From: [Clostridium] citroniae WAL-17108
Lineage (GTDB): Bacteria > Bacillota > Clostridia > Lachnospirales > Lachnospiraceae
DNA: 64,000 nucleotides
Direction of reading: 5' to 3'
NCBI RefSeq assembly: GCF_000233455.1
Contig: NZ_JH376425.1
Location: 212,506 to 276,505 of the forward strand
Part shown: in pieces, positions 52,077 to 60,465 of the stretch
Layout: each line of letters starts with the position of its first letter
How positions within the stretch are numbered: the stretch's first letter is position 1
The notes under the pieces: model-generated
Database searches by the model: none
Told to the model about the DNA's origin: nothing
The model's input: only the letters and a program-made list of their open reading frames with translations
Position numbers and translations under genes: made by a program

Positions 52077-53387
52077 ATGCAGACATGTGATTTGTTGATA
52101 AAAGACAGCACTGTGTTGATAAAATCTGATGTTATAAGCAGACATGCGGATATTGCTGTTTCAGATGGCAGGATTCTGGAAGTGGGGCCGGATCTGGGGA
52201 AAATGTACCAGGCGGCCGAGACTTTGTGCGGAAAGGGAAAACTGTTTATGCCCGGGCTTATTGACAGCCATATGCACACCGGGCAGCAGCTGTTAAAGGG
52301 ACAGGTGCTGGATGCAAAGCCCATTATCTGGACCAGGATCATGCTTCCCTTTGAGAGCACTCTGACGCCCGGGAAAATGCGTCTTAGCGCCCAGGCGGCA
52401 GCCCTTGAGATGATCAAATGCGGAACGGCCGGATTCATCGATGCAGGCAGCTACTATATGGAGGACGCAGCAGATGTCTACGGCCGGAGCGGGCTGAGAG
52501 GGGCGCTGTCCTACTCCACCATGGATGAGGAAGGGCTGCCGGATTCCATTGCCATGGACGCGGACGAGGCGGTGCGCCGCACCGATTCCCTGTACGACAG
52601 GTTCCACGGCAGGGATAACCTGAAGGTATACTATTCCCTCAGGGCCTTGAATTCCTGTTCCAACCGTCTGGTGGAACTGGAGGCAGCCCATGCAAGGGAG
52701 CGGGGGACCATGCTTCAGGCTCATATGAATGAGTATATGGGGGAAATAAACGGCATTATGAACCGGGAGGGTATGCGCCCTTATGAATACCTGGAAAAAA
52801 TGCAGGTGCTGGGGCCTAATTTCCTGGGCGCCCACAGCCTGATCCTTTCCGAGCAGGAAAAGACCCTGGTGATGGAGCGGGGGGTAAAGACATGCCACTG
52901 CCCCTTCAGCAACTGCGGCAAGGCGGTGCCGGATACGCCCCAGCTGTTGGAAATGGGCATCCCGGTGGGGCTGGGTACGGACGGCGCGGCCCACGGAGGG
53001 CTGAGCCTGTGGAATGAAATGAAGATATTCCGCTCTGTCATGAACATTTATCACGGAGTGCCAAACGGAAATCCAAAAGTGATGCCGGCTGAAACCATAC
53101 TCAGGATCGTGCTGGAGGGCGGCGCGGCGGCGCTGGATGAGGAGGGCAGTCTTGGACGGCTGGAACCGGGTTATAAAGCAGATATCATAGGCATTAATTT
53201 GGATCAGCCCCATCTCATCCCCACCGGCAATGTGATCCATACCCTGCTGGAATGTGTCAACGCAGGGGATGTGTGGGATATGATCGTAAACGGAAGGATC
53301 CTCATGAAGGACAGGGAGGTCTTATCCCTGGATGAAGAGCGGATCCTGTACGAATCAAGAAAATATATGGAGTCTTTGGACGTATAA
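52077..53387 (+). CDS. Amidohydrolase, SAH/MTA deaminase or guanine deaminase-like
   Basis: 436 residues of the metal-dependent amidohydrolase superfamily. Metal and catalytic residues are visible: HMH in LIDSHMHTG, His and Glu in LQAHMNE, His in LGAHSL, and the strand-8 Asp in GLGTDGAAHGG. The C-terminal LEPGYKADIIGINLDQPH is the usual beta-sandwich re-entry. Members with this pattern deaminate S-adenosylhomocysteine, guanine, 8-oxoguanine or similar ring systems. In this operon it probably hydrolyses a compound imported by the DUF3100 system. Confidence 0.88.
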   Translation: MQTCDLLIKDSTVLIKSDVISRHADIAVSDGRILEVGPDLGKMYQAAETLCGKGKLFMPGLIDSHMHTGQQLLKGQVLDAKPIIWTRIMLPFESTLTPGKMRLSAQAAALEMIKCGTAGFIDAGSYYMEDAADVYGRSGLRGALSYSTMDEEGLPDSIAMDADEAVRRTDSLYDRFHGRDNLKVYYSLRALNSCSNRLVELEAAHARERGTMLQAHMNEYMGEINGIMNREGMRPYEYLEKMQVLGPNFLGAHSLILSEQEKTLVMERGVKTCHCPFSNCGKAVPDTPQLLEMGIPVGLGTDGAAHGGLSLWNEMKIFRSVMNIYHGVPNGNPKVMPAETILRIVLEGGAAALDEEGSLGRLEPGYKADIIGINLDQPHLIPTGNVIHTLLECVNAGDVWDMIVNGRILMKDREVLSLDEERILYESRKYMESLDV

Positions 53388-53457
53388 ATCATTATGGAAA
53401 TAACAGCCGGTGACCTTTGGCGCCGGCAGAGGAGAGAGCAAGGAGGTTAACTGGGTC

Positions 53458-54219
53458 ATGGGATTTTGGCTGATTGTTGTGGCAGCGAACCTGGTGGTAG
53501 GCGCATTTGTAGGATTGACGGGAGTGGCGGGTTTTTTACTGCCCATTGTGTACACAGGGCCGCTGGCCATGGGAGTGACAGAGGGGCTGGCATTAAGCTT
53601 TGCGGCCTTTATTGTGTCGGGAGCCCTGGGCTCGGTAAACTATAACAGGGCAGGAAACCTGGATATCCCCTTTGGGATCCGCCTGAGTCTGGGAAGCCTT
53701 GTGGGAGCCATCCTGGGAGTGAAGCTGAATCTGGTCATTCCGGAATCCGTGGTGAAGATCCTTCTGTATATGGTGGTGCTCTTATCCGGCATCTCCATTC
53801 TCCTGAGAAAGGATAAAAAGGCAAAAGACGGGAAAACGGGCTATGTGATCTCAGAACACCTGGCAGCCACATTGGTATTAGGCTTTGTTACAGGCGCCAT
53901 CTGCGCCCTGTCCGGGGCCGGCGGTCCGGTTTTGGTCATGCCCCTTCTGGTGGTCCTGGGAATCGGCATAAGGACGGCTGTGGGCGTGTCCCTGTTTAAT
54001 TCCGTGTTTATCGGTATACCTGCCTGTATCGGTTATATGATGCAGTGCAATATAAAATCCCTTTTGCCTGTGATGGCGGCAGCCCTGGTGTTCCACGCAG
54101 TGGGGGTGGTCTACGGCAGCAGGAATGCGGTCAGGATCAATCAGGTTGTTTTAAAAAAAGGAATCGCAGTATTTTCCATATTGATTGCCATATGGAAACT
54201 ATCTTCCCAGTTATTGTGA
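53458..54219 (+). CDS. TSUP (TauE/SafE) family permease
   Basis: 253 residues, about eight membrane segments, from ATG 53458 preceded by AAGGAGG (a GTG upstream at 53410 lacks one). TSUP signature phrases are GAFVGLTGVAGFLLPI and GAICALSGAGGPVLVMPLL. The family exports sulfite, sulfoacetate, or organosulfonates, and some members import them. It is the last gene of the operon. Confidence 0.85.
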   Translation: MGFWLIVVAANLVVGAFVGLTGVAGFLLPIVYTGPLAMGVTEGLALSFAAFIVSGALGSVNYNRAGNLDIPFGIRLSLGSLVGAILGVKLNLVIPESVVKILLYMVVLLSGISILLRKDKKAKDGKTGYVISEHLAATLVLGFVTGAICALSGAGGPVLVMPLLVVLGIGIRTAVGVSLFNSVFIGIPACIGYMMQCNIKSLLPVMAAALVFHAVGVVYGSRNAVRINQVVLKKGIAVFSILIAIWKLSSQLL

Positions 54220-54270
54220 ATTTCATCACGGATATGGCCATATCCCAGATAAGAATTTGCCTACAACCAG

Positions 54271-54298
54271 ACAGGAGCAGATCGCTCCTGTTTTTTTT
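54271..54298 (+). terminator. Terminator after the TSUP permease gene
   Basis: ACAGGAGC (54271-54278) pairs with GCTCCTGT (54284-54291), followed by eight T. The stretch to 54637 then contains the kdpB remnant and no other gene. Confidence 0.85.
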
Positions 54299-54449
54299 GT
54301 TTGCGCCGTCCCCGGCAGGGCAGCCTCCGCAGGTGCGCTGTGACGCGCCTGGTATTTATAGGATTTTTATATGAAACGGAAAATGACTTATGGCTTTTTA
54401 ATATGTATGTCTGATATTTTATAGAAACAGAACAAAAAACTTAGTAAGA

Positions 54450-54610
54450 GTGTCGGGGATGCGGCGCCGGGATGCCATGGCCCTAAAGATACCTTTACCA
54501 GGTCAAAAAGATAAAATGATCCAGGTTAAATCCACAGAACTGAAAAAAGGTGATATTGTATATGTAAAGGACTTAGAATGGCCTGGATGCGGACCGGATG
54601 CCCGCCGGGA
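54450..54610 (+). pseudogene. Remnant of kdpB (potassium-transporting P-type ATPase)
   Basis: The translated stretch KIPLPGQKDKMIQVKSTELKKGDIVYVK, about 54484-54566, resembles the actuator-domain part of KdpB, where LKKGDIVYVEAGEQIPADGE follows. After KGDIVYVKD the reading departs from the family (LEWPGCGPDARREADRC) and the frame enters the next gene. Kdp structural genes are otherwise absent from the window, but two KdpD-like proteins and a KdpE-like one follow, so a lost kdpFABC operon is plausible. The identification rests on about 28 residues. Confidence 0.45.
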
Positions 54611-54637
54611 GGCAGATCGATGTAAGGAGGGACCCAA

Positions 54638-56629
54638 ATGGAAAAGGAATGGGACGGCAGGCCTGACCCGGAGCTTCTGCTCAGGCAGAATTTCCCGGAC
54701 AGCAATAACAAAGGCAGGGGAAAACTGAAGATATTTTTCGGGTATGCGGCCGGCGTGGGGAAAACATTTGCCATGCTGGAAGCTGCGCGCCAGGAAAAGG
54801 CAGGAGGAAGGGATGTGGTGGTGGGCTACATTGAACCACATGACAGGCCGGATACCCTGGCCCTTTTGGATGGGCTGGAGCTGCTGACTCCAAAATATGT
54901 GGAATATAAAGGCATAACCCTGCGGGAATTCGACCTGGACGGGGTTTTGATCCGGCATCCTGACCTGGTGCTGGTGGATGAACTGGCCCATACCAACGCC
55001 CAGGGGTGCCGGCATAAAAAGCGGTATCAGGACGTGACGGAACTTCTGGACGCGGGGATCAATGTGTATACCACGGTCAATGTCCAGCATCTGGAGAGCC
55101 TGCACGATATTGTGGCCTCCATTACCCATGTCCGGGTCAATGAGCGCATACCGGACCGGGTCTTTGACAATGCGGCCCAGGTGGAGCTTGTGGATATTGG
55201 ACCCGAGGAACTGCGCCAGCGCCTGGAGGAGGGAAAGATATACCACAGGGAGCAGGCGGACCGGGCAAGCATCAGTTTCTTTACAGCACAAAACCTGTCC
55301 GCCCTTCGTGAGATTGCCTTAAGGCGCACGGCGGACCGGGTAAACCGGGAGGTGATCAGGGAGCGGGACGCGGCCGGAAAGGATTATTTTACAGGGGAGC
55401 ACGTGCTGGTCTGCCTGTCGCCCTCGCCCACCAATGCAAAGGTGATCAGGACAGCTGCCCGGATGGCCAGTGCCTTTCATGCAGACTTTACCGCGGTCCT
55501 GGTGGAGACAGAACACCTAAAAAAGGAACATGTCAGGATAAGCCGGAGCATGGAGGCCAATATAAACCTGGCAAAGCAGTTCAGGGCCAATGTGATCACG
55601 CTGTACGGGGATGATATTGTGGAACAGGTGGCCTCCTATGCCAGGCAGAACGGCATTTCCAAGATCGTCATAGGGAGGACTGTGAGGACGCGCCACAGTA
55701 TATTTGCAAAGCCCACGCTGATCGACCGTCTGATCAAGGCGGTCCCCAACATGGATATTTATGTGATTCCTGATGCCTCGGCAAGGGAACGCAAACGAAA
55801 TGGGGGAACAGAGCAAAAACGCAGAGTAGGGTCAGATCTTTTAAAAACCGCATTGGTCATGGCGTTTTGTACCGCCATGTCCCTTATTTTGGATCATTAC
55901 CAGCTGGGAATCATCAATGCGGCCATGATCTATATGATGGGCACCATGCTGTCCGCTTACCTTACCAGGGCGGGGTGGTGCGGTCTTCTGGCATCGGTGG
56001 CATCGGTGCTGCTGTTTAATTTCTTTTTTACCGAGCCACGTTACACCCTACAGGCGGATGCGTCCATCTATCCATTTACCTTTGCGGCCATGCTGGTCTG
56101 TGCCCTGGTGACCAGTTCCATGGCGTCCAGGCTGAAGCGGGAAGCTGCAAAGGGGGAGGCGGAGTCCAGGTATATGCAGATTCTCTTTGATATTAACCGT
56201 AACCTCCGTAAAGGCTCCACCGGGGAGGAAATATTGGATATATGCGGAACCTTGGTGCGTAATCTGTTAAAGCGCAACATAGTGATCTATGATACCAGGG
56301 AGGGCAGGACGGACAGGATGAAGATATATCCTGCTTCGGAGAATGAGGATTCGGCAAGGCTCACATCCCTGTTTAAACAGCAGAGTGAGGCAGCGGTTGC
56401 CTTCTGGGTCTATAAGAACCGGCATAAGGCGGGAGCAACAACGGATACCCTTCCCGGAGCCCAGGCCCGCTATACGCCTGTGTACAAGGACGATAGGGTG
56501 TATGCGGTGATTGGAGTGGAAATGAAGGGAGGGGATACCATCCAGCCCAATGACAAAAATGTGCTTAATATCATTGCCGAGGAGACATCCTACAGGCTGG
56601 GAGATATGAAGGAAGGATGCCCTCGGTAG
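54638..56629 (+). CDS. KdpD-like sensor protein without histidine kinase domains
   Basis: 663 residues. Order: KdpD domain 1-230 with Walker-like GYAAGVGKTFAML near residue 35, then a universal-stress domain (about 255-380), four membrane segments of DUF4118 (about 405-500), and a GAF-like region to the end. The DHp and ATPase domains that normally complete KdpD are missing; the protein ends after the GAF part. The stress domain carries SPS at 261-263, 20 residues, then FTAVL, a near match to the SXS-X20-FTAXY c-di-AMP motif described in Staphylococcus aureus KdpD. The start follows AAGGAGG. It probably senses potassium or c-di-AMP and needs a partner kinase. Confidence 0.88.
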   Translation: MEKEWDGRPDPELLLRQNFPDSNNKGRGKLKIFFGYAAGVGKTFAMLEAARQEKAGGRDVVVGYIEPHDRPDTLALLDGLELLTPKYVEYKGITLREFDLDGVLIRHPDLVLVDELAHTNAQGCRHKKRYQDVTELLDAGINVYTTVNVQHLESLHDIVASITHVRVNERIPDRVFDNAAQVELVDIGPEELRQRLEEGKIYHREQADRASISFFTAQNLSALREIALRRTADRVNREVIRERDAAGKDYFTGEHVLVCLSPSPTNAKVIRTAARMASAFHADFTAVLVETEHLKKEHVRISRSMEANINLAKQFRANVITLYGDDIVEQVASYARQNGISKIVIGRTVRTRHSIFAKPTLIDRLIKAVPNMDIYVIPDASARERKRNGGTEQKRRVGSDLLKTALVMAFCTAMSLILDHYQLGIINAAMIYMMGTMLSAYLTRAGWCGLLASVASVLLFNFFFTEPRYTLQADASIYPFTFAAMLVCALVTSSMASRLKREAAKGEAESRYMQILFDINRNLRKGSTGEEILDICGTLVRNLLKRNIVIYDTREGRTDRMKIYPASENEDSARLTSLFKQQSEAAVAFWVYKNRHKAGATTDTLPGAQARYTPVYKDDRVYAVIGVEMKGGDTIQPNDKNVLNIIAEETSYRLGDMKEGCPR

Positions 56630-56757
56630 ACAAAGAGTGCGCGCCCCTGTCGGCCGGGAATCGTATTTGCACTTAATTTATGTGATGTTCCAAGTGATGC
56701 ATGGAATCTTTACGGCCATATGCAGTATCCTTAAGTTAGAACAAGGAGGAATCTGAA

Positions 56758-56955
56758 ATGGCTGCTAAACTGCTCTTAAAACTCAAGGGTCCTTTGGAAC
56801 ATAAAATAGATTGTTTCTGTCAGCGTTTTCCGCTGTTTTCCAGTGTGTGCCTTCAGCTGGCTGCGGCAATATCCATGATCTGCGTGGTGGGATCCATCGC
56901 CATGGCGGGAGGTTCAGTCATCTGGCTGTTTTATAAACTGTTTGGGGTCATGTGA
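56758..56955 (+). CDS. Small single-pass membrane protein
   Basis: 65 residues, AAGGAGG eight bases before the ATG. An amphipathic first half (KLLLKLKGPLEHKIDCFCQRFPLF) is followed by one long hydrophobic stretch (SVCLQLAAAISMICVVGSIAMAGGSVIWLFY). It lies between the KdpD-like gene and the TrkA-N genes and has no known family. By position it could be a small membrane subunit or regulator, like KdpF, but there is no sequence support for that. Confidence 0.75.
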   Translation: MAAKLLLKLKGPLEHKIDCFCQRFPLFSSVCLQLAAAISMICVVGSIAMAGGSVIWLFYKLFGVM

Positions 56956-57025
56956 TGGCAGGAACTGAAACGGGAACGAAATGGAGACTGGAACGGGGAC
57001 TGAAAAAGAACTGGGATAATTATAT

Positions 57026-57054
57026 TTGACAGGACAAGGATTTACAGATATATT
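57026..57054 (+). promoter_or_regulatory. Promoter upstream of the TrkA-N genes
   Basis: TTGACA at 57026-57031, 17-base spacer, TATATT at 57049-57054. It gives a ~130-base leader containing the phased boxes described in the next entry. Confidence 0.6.
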
Positions 57055-57072
57055 GTATGTATGGAACAGGGG

Positions 57073-57134
57073 TATAAAGATATCTTTATAGAATCTTTAT
57101 ATCCTGTTTGTACATTCTCCCTAGTTTCTTTATA
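57073..57134. promoter_or_regulatory. Three phased TCTTTATA boxes (candidate KdpE-type site)
   Basis: TCTTTATA occurs at 57083-57090, 57094-57101 and 57127-57134; starts are 11 and 33 bases apart, so all face the same side of the helix. The first is also part of the 18-bp palindrome TATAAAGATATCTTTATA at 57073-57090. Tandem 11-bp repeats are the usual binding sites for OmpR/PhoB-family regulators, and one is encoded at the end of this locus. Confidence 0.55.
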
Positions 57135-57187
57135 TGGTTTTCTTTTACAATAAAAGTGGGAACCTATCATAGAAAGGGGGAAATATT

Positions 57188-57625
57188 ATGTTATTCCATC
57201 AATCAAAGGGCGTTATTATAGTAGGCTGCAGCCCCTTTGGCGCGGCCCTGGCCAATACCTTATATCATAGAGGTCACAAGGTGGTGGTGCTTGACAAGGA
57301 CAGGGAGAGCTTTCGGTATCTGCCTGAGGAGTTTGGCGGGTCCGAGCTGGAGGGGGATCCCACCGATCCAAGGGTGTTAAAAGAGGCGGGGATCGAGCGG
57401 GCCGGGATGATCATAGCGGCAACCCAGGATGATAATTCCAATCTCCTCATTTCTCAGATAGCCAGCAGCATTTTCCAGGTGGGGCGTGTGTATGCGAGGC
57501 TGGATGATACCAGCAGATGCCGTCTGATCACTGACATGCCCATTCAGCCCATCAGCCTTTATAACCTGTCGGCAGATGACTACAAGGATCTGGCTGACTC
57601 TGTGAGCCGGGAGGTGGCTGTATGA
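57188..57625 (+). CDS. TrkA-N (RCK) domain protein, half size
   Basis: 145 residues: a Rossmann NAD-binding domain with GCSPFGAALANTLYHRGHKVVVLDKD and the later ATQDDNSN phrase, as in TrkA. The C-terminal TrkA-C domain is missing and a full TrkA would have two such halves. No TrkH/KtrB channel gene lies in the window. The stop overlaps the next gene by four bases. Role: NAD or nucleotide-dependent gating of a potassium channel, inferred. Confidence 0.88.
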   Translation: MLFHQSKGVIIVGCSPFGAALANTLYHRGHKVVVLDKDRESFRYLPEEFGGSELEGDPTDPRVLKEAGIERAGMIIAATQDDNSNLLISQIASSIFQVGRVYARLDDTSRCRLITDMPIQPISLYNLSADDYKDLADSVSREVAV

Positions 57626-58005
57626 GGATTGCAGTGACCGGAGGAAATGAATATACGGAGTTTTTTCTGGGGATCCTGGCAGCTGGCAAGAACCGGGTGA
57701 CGGTGATTGACCGGGATAAGGAATTCTGCGAGCGGGTATGCGGCGCCTATGATGTAGATGCCATATTGGGCGATCCCTGTCAGGAATGTGTGCTGGAGGA
57801 AGCCGGAATAAGAAATTTTGACGTGATCGTGGCTTTGGGACCGGAAGATACGGATAATTTTGAGATATGCCAGATGGGCAAGAAGATATTCGGCATCCGT
57901 AAGACCCTATGTCTTGTGAGAAACCCAAGAAACGTGGAACTATTTGAAAAATTGGGAGTTGATCAGGCAGTGAACATACCTGTGATCATAGCCGGAATGC
58001 TGTAG
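57622..58005 (+). CDS. TrkA-N-like domain protein, second half
   Basis: 127 residues with the same fold as its neighbour (MRIAVTGGNEYTEFFLGILAAGKNRVTVIDRD, then GDPCQECVLEEAGIRNFDVIVALGPEDTDNFE). The nucleotide loop is poorer (GGNEYT instead of GxGxxG). The overlap with the upstream gene implies a fixed ratio; together they look like a TrkA split into two regulatory halves. Confidence 0.82.
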   Translation: MRIAVTGGNEYTEFFLGILAAGKNRVTVIDRDKEFCERVCGAYDVDAILGDPCQECVLEEAGIRNFDVIVALGPEDTDNFEICQMGKKIFGIRKTLCLVRNPRNVELFEKLGVDQAVNIPVIIAGML

Positions 58006-58054
58006 GGCGTATTTGGCCGCTGGCGGCAGCATAAAGACAGAAAAGGATAGGACT

Positions 58055-59536
58055 ATGTTTGACCACTGGGAAAAAATACTTGATTTTGTAAAGGCGTGTG
58101 TGAAGATTACCCTTATCTGGGTATTTTCAACCATATTGACGATCGTGCTGGACAGCTGCGGGATCAGGGCGGAGAACCTTTTGCTGATCTACCTGGTAGG
58201 GGTGCTGATCAGCATTTTGGCAACAGGAAGCCTGGCATGGTCCCTGTGCGCGGCTGTGGTTTTTACCTTTACCTTTAACTATCTGTTTACGGAACCAAAG
58301 CTGACTTTCCATATGGATGACCTGAACTATGTGATATCATCCGTCATATTTGTGGCAGTGGCCGCAATTGTGGCCACCCTGGTGGTAAAGCTTCAAAAGC
58401 AGATGCAGATCGCCAACAAGAAGACAGAGATAACAGCCAAGTTAAATGAGATCGGAAGCGGTTTTTTAAACCTGTCCGGATATCAGCAGATCAAGGACTA
58501 CAGCGAGGCCAGTCTTGCCAACCTGATCGGCAAACGCGTGACGGTCCTTCTCAAGGAGGATGAAAGCAAGGAATTTTCCAATTCCATGGCGGAGTGGTGC
58601 TACAGGCAGTCCATCCCCTGCGGCCACGGGGAGTGCCAGTTCCCGGATGACAACGGGCTTTATATACCCATCAGAAACCGGGAAAAGACATACGGGGTTA
58701 TCATTTTCGACTGCGCGGGCTGGACCTTAAATGAAGAAGAAAAAATATACGTGGACACGGTGATTTCCCAGATCACCCTTGTGATAGAGAGGGAGCTTTT
58801 AAGCAGGGAAAAGGAGGAGTCCAGGATACAGATGGAGCGGGAGCGGCTTAAGAGTACCCTGCTCAGAAGCGTTTCCCATGATCTGAGGACGCCGTTGACC
58901 GGGATCAGCGGAAGCTCCGGGTTCCTGTATGAGAATCTGGAGATCATGGACACGTCCACCATCAGGAGTATGTTAAAGGATATCTGCACGGATTCGGAGT
59001 GGCTCAGTTCCATGGTGGAGAACCTGCTTAACATGACAAGGATCCAGGAGGGACGTCTGGATATCAATAAGAAAAAAGAGGTGGTGGATGATATTGTGTC
59101 ATCCGCAGTCCGTTTGGTCTCAAAGCGGATCGGAAACCATACCTTAAGGACCAGGACACCGGACGATATCCTGCTTTTTTCCGTGGATGGCAGGCTGTTT
59201 ATACAGGTCCTGGTGAACTTGCTGGACAATGCCTTCCGCCATTCAGGGGACGGCACGGTTGTCACACTCAGCGTGGGCGTGGAGGACGGAAACCTGAAGT
59301 TTGTGGTGGCGGATGACGGCAAGGGACTGCCCCAGGACAAGATAAACCAGATATTTGATAATTTTTTTACCACCGCCTATGAAAAGGGCGACCGCCAGAG
59401 AGGGGTGGGACTGGGACTTACCATCTGCAAGGCCATTGTGGAAGCCCAGGGAGGCACCATCCAGGCGTATAACAGCAGCCAGGGCGGCGCGGTTTTTGAA
59501 ATCAGAATGCCATTGGAGGATAAGAAGGATGAATGA
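58055..59536 (+). CDS. KdpD-type histidine kinase without the KdpD/USP sensor part
   Basis: 493 residues from ATG 58055 (AAAGGAT before it; a TTG-started extension to 58013 is less likely). Four membrane segments of DUF4118 lie in the first ~120 residues (LIWVFSTILTIVLD..., NYLFTEPKLTF), then a GAF-like region, and a full kinase: SHDLRTPLTGISGSSG, N box LLDNAFRHS, G1 ADDGKGLP, G2 RGVGLGLTI. It thus has what the 54638 protein lacks, and lacks what that protein has, while both keep the DUF4118-GAF part. Its response regulator follows with an eight-base overlap. Confidence 0.9.
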   Translation: MFDHWEKILDFVKACVKITLIWVFSTILTIVLDSCGIRAENLLLIYLVGVLISILATGSLAWSLCAAVVFTFTFNYLFTEPKLTFHMDDLNYVISSVIFVAVAAIVATLVVKLQKQMQIANKKTEITAKLNEIGSGFLNLSGYQQIKDYSEASLANLIGKRVTVLLKEDESKEFSNSMAEWCYRQSIPCGHGECQFPDDNGLYIPIRNREKTYGVIIFDCAGWTLNEEEKIYVDTVISQITLVIERELLSREKEESRIQMERERLKSTLLRSVSHDLRTPLTGISGSSGFLYENLEIMDTSTIRSMLKDICTDSEWLSSMVENLLNMTRIQEGRLDINKKKEVVDDIVSSAVRLVSKRIGNHTLRTRTPDDILLFSVDGRLFIQVLVNLLDNAFRHSGDGTVVTLSVGVEDGNLKFVVADDGKGLPQDKINQIFDNFFTTAYEKGDRQRGVGLGLTICKAIVEAQGGTIQAYNSSQGGAVFEIRMPLEDKKDE

Positions 59537-60218
59537 TACCACGATACTGGTTATTGAGGATGACAAGACCATCCAGAATTTTATGAAGATATCCCTGAGG
59601 ACCAGAGGATACTCCTATATTCTGGCAGATAACGGCCTGTCCGGTATTTCTCTTTTTTATGCCAACCATCCGGACCTTATCCTGCTGGACCTGGGACTGC
59701 CGGACATCGATGGCATGGAGGTGTTAAAACAGATCAGGCAGCAATCCAACACACCGATCATTGTTGTGTCCGCCAGGGGACAGGAGCGGGAAAAGATCAG
59801 CGCCCTGGACCAGGGGGCTGATGATTATGTGACAAAGCCCTTCAGCGCAGAGGAGCTGCTGGCCAGGATAAGGGTGGGGCTGAGGCATAAGAATTCCTTT
59901 GTAAGCAGACAGGACCAGGAGTTTGTGCTGGACTATTTCAGGATGGATCTTGAGAAGAGGAAGGTGTATGTCCATGACCAGGAGATCCACCTTACCCCCC
60001 TGGAGTACAAGATGATGGTGCTTTTGGTGAACAACAGCGGCAAGGTGCTGACCCACCACTATATCCAGCAGGAGGTGTGGGGCTATGACACAACGGACGA
60101 TTACCAGTCCCTGCGTGTATTCATGGCCAATATCAGGCGGAAAATTGAGGATAATACGGCCAATCCCCGCTTTATCCTCACCGAGGTGGGCGTGGGCTAC
60201 CGGTTTGTGGATGAATAA
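59529..60218 (+). CDS. KdpE-like response regulator (OmpR family)
   Basis: 229 residues. The frame is open much further upstream, but the receiver begins at ATG 59529 (TTILVIEDDKTIQNFMKISL), behind GGAGGATAAGAAGG. Phosphoacceptor Asp in LILLDLGLPD, Lys in VTKPFS; the winged helix is LTPLEYKMMVLLVNNSGKVLTHHYIQQEVWGYDTTDDYQSLRVFMANIRRKIEDN, the KdpE pattern. It forms a pair with the upstream kinase and is a candidate for binding the phased boxes at 57073-57134. Confidence 0.92.
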   Translation: MNDTTILVIEDDKTIQNFMKISLRTRGYSYILADNGLSGISLFYANHPDLILLDLGLPDIDGMEVLKQIRQQSNTPIIVVSARGQEREKISALDQGADDYVTKPFSAEELLARIRVGLRHKNSFVSRQDQEFVLDYFRMDLEKRKVYVHDQEIHLTPLEYKMMVLLVNNSGKVLTHHYIQQEVWGYDTTDDYQSLRVFMANIRRKIEDNTANPRFILTEVGVGYRFVDE

Positions 60219-60283
60219 AACCCCAAGGGCATTGGGCTTTACATGCATACGGACCTGCTGACATAAGTAAATAGTTTCTATTG

Positions 60284-60309
60284 GGACGTTCTCAGTGAAC
60301 GTCCTTTTT
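60284..60309 (+). terminator. Terminator of the split-KdpD locus
   Basis: GGACGTTC (60284-60291) pairs with GAACGTCC (60297-60304), followed by TTTTT. Confidence 0.82.
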
Positions 60310-60465
60310 CATGGAATAAGTAAAGCAGTTCCCTGCCTTTCCGTTCATACGGGGGCAGGACATTCCGCGGATTCTTGAAAAACTGGCCGTATTCACATAT
60401 AATATAAATTGTAGATAAAAGAACGGCTGCGGAACATACCACGTCCGAAAGGGGAAGATAAAACC

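Noticed and set aside
59355..59528. N-terminal extension of the KdpE-like regulator
   Set aside because: It is the shadow frame of the kinase C-terminus; the receiver begins at 59529.
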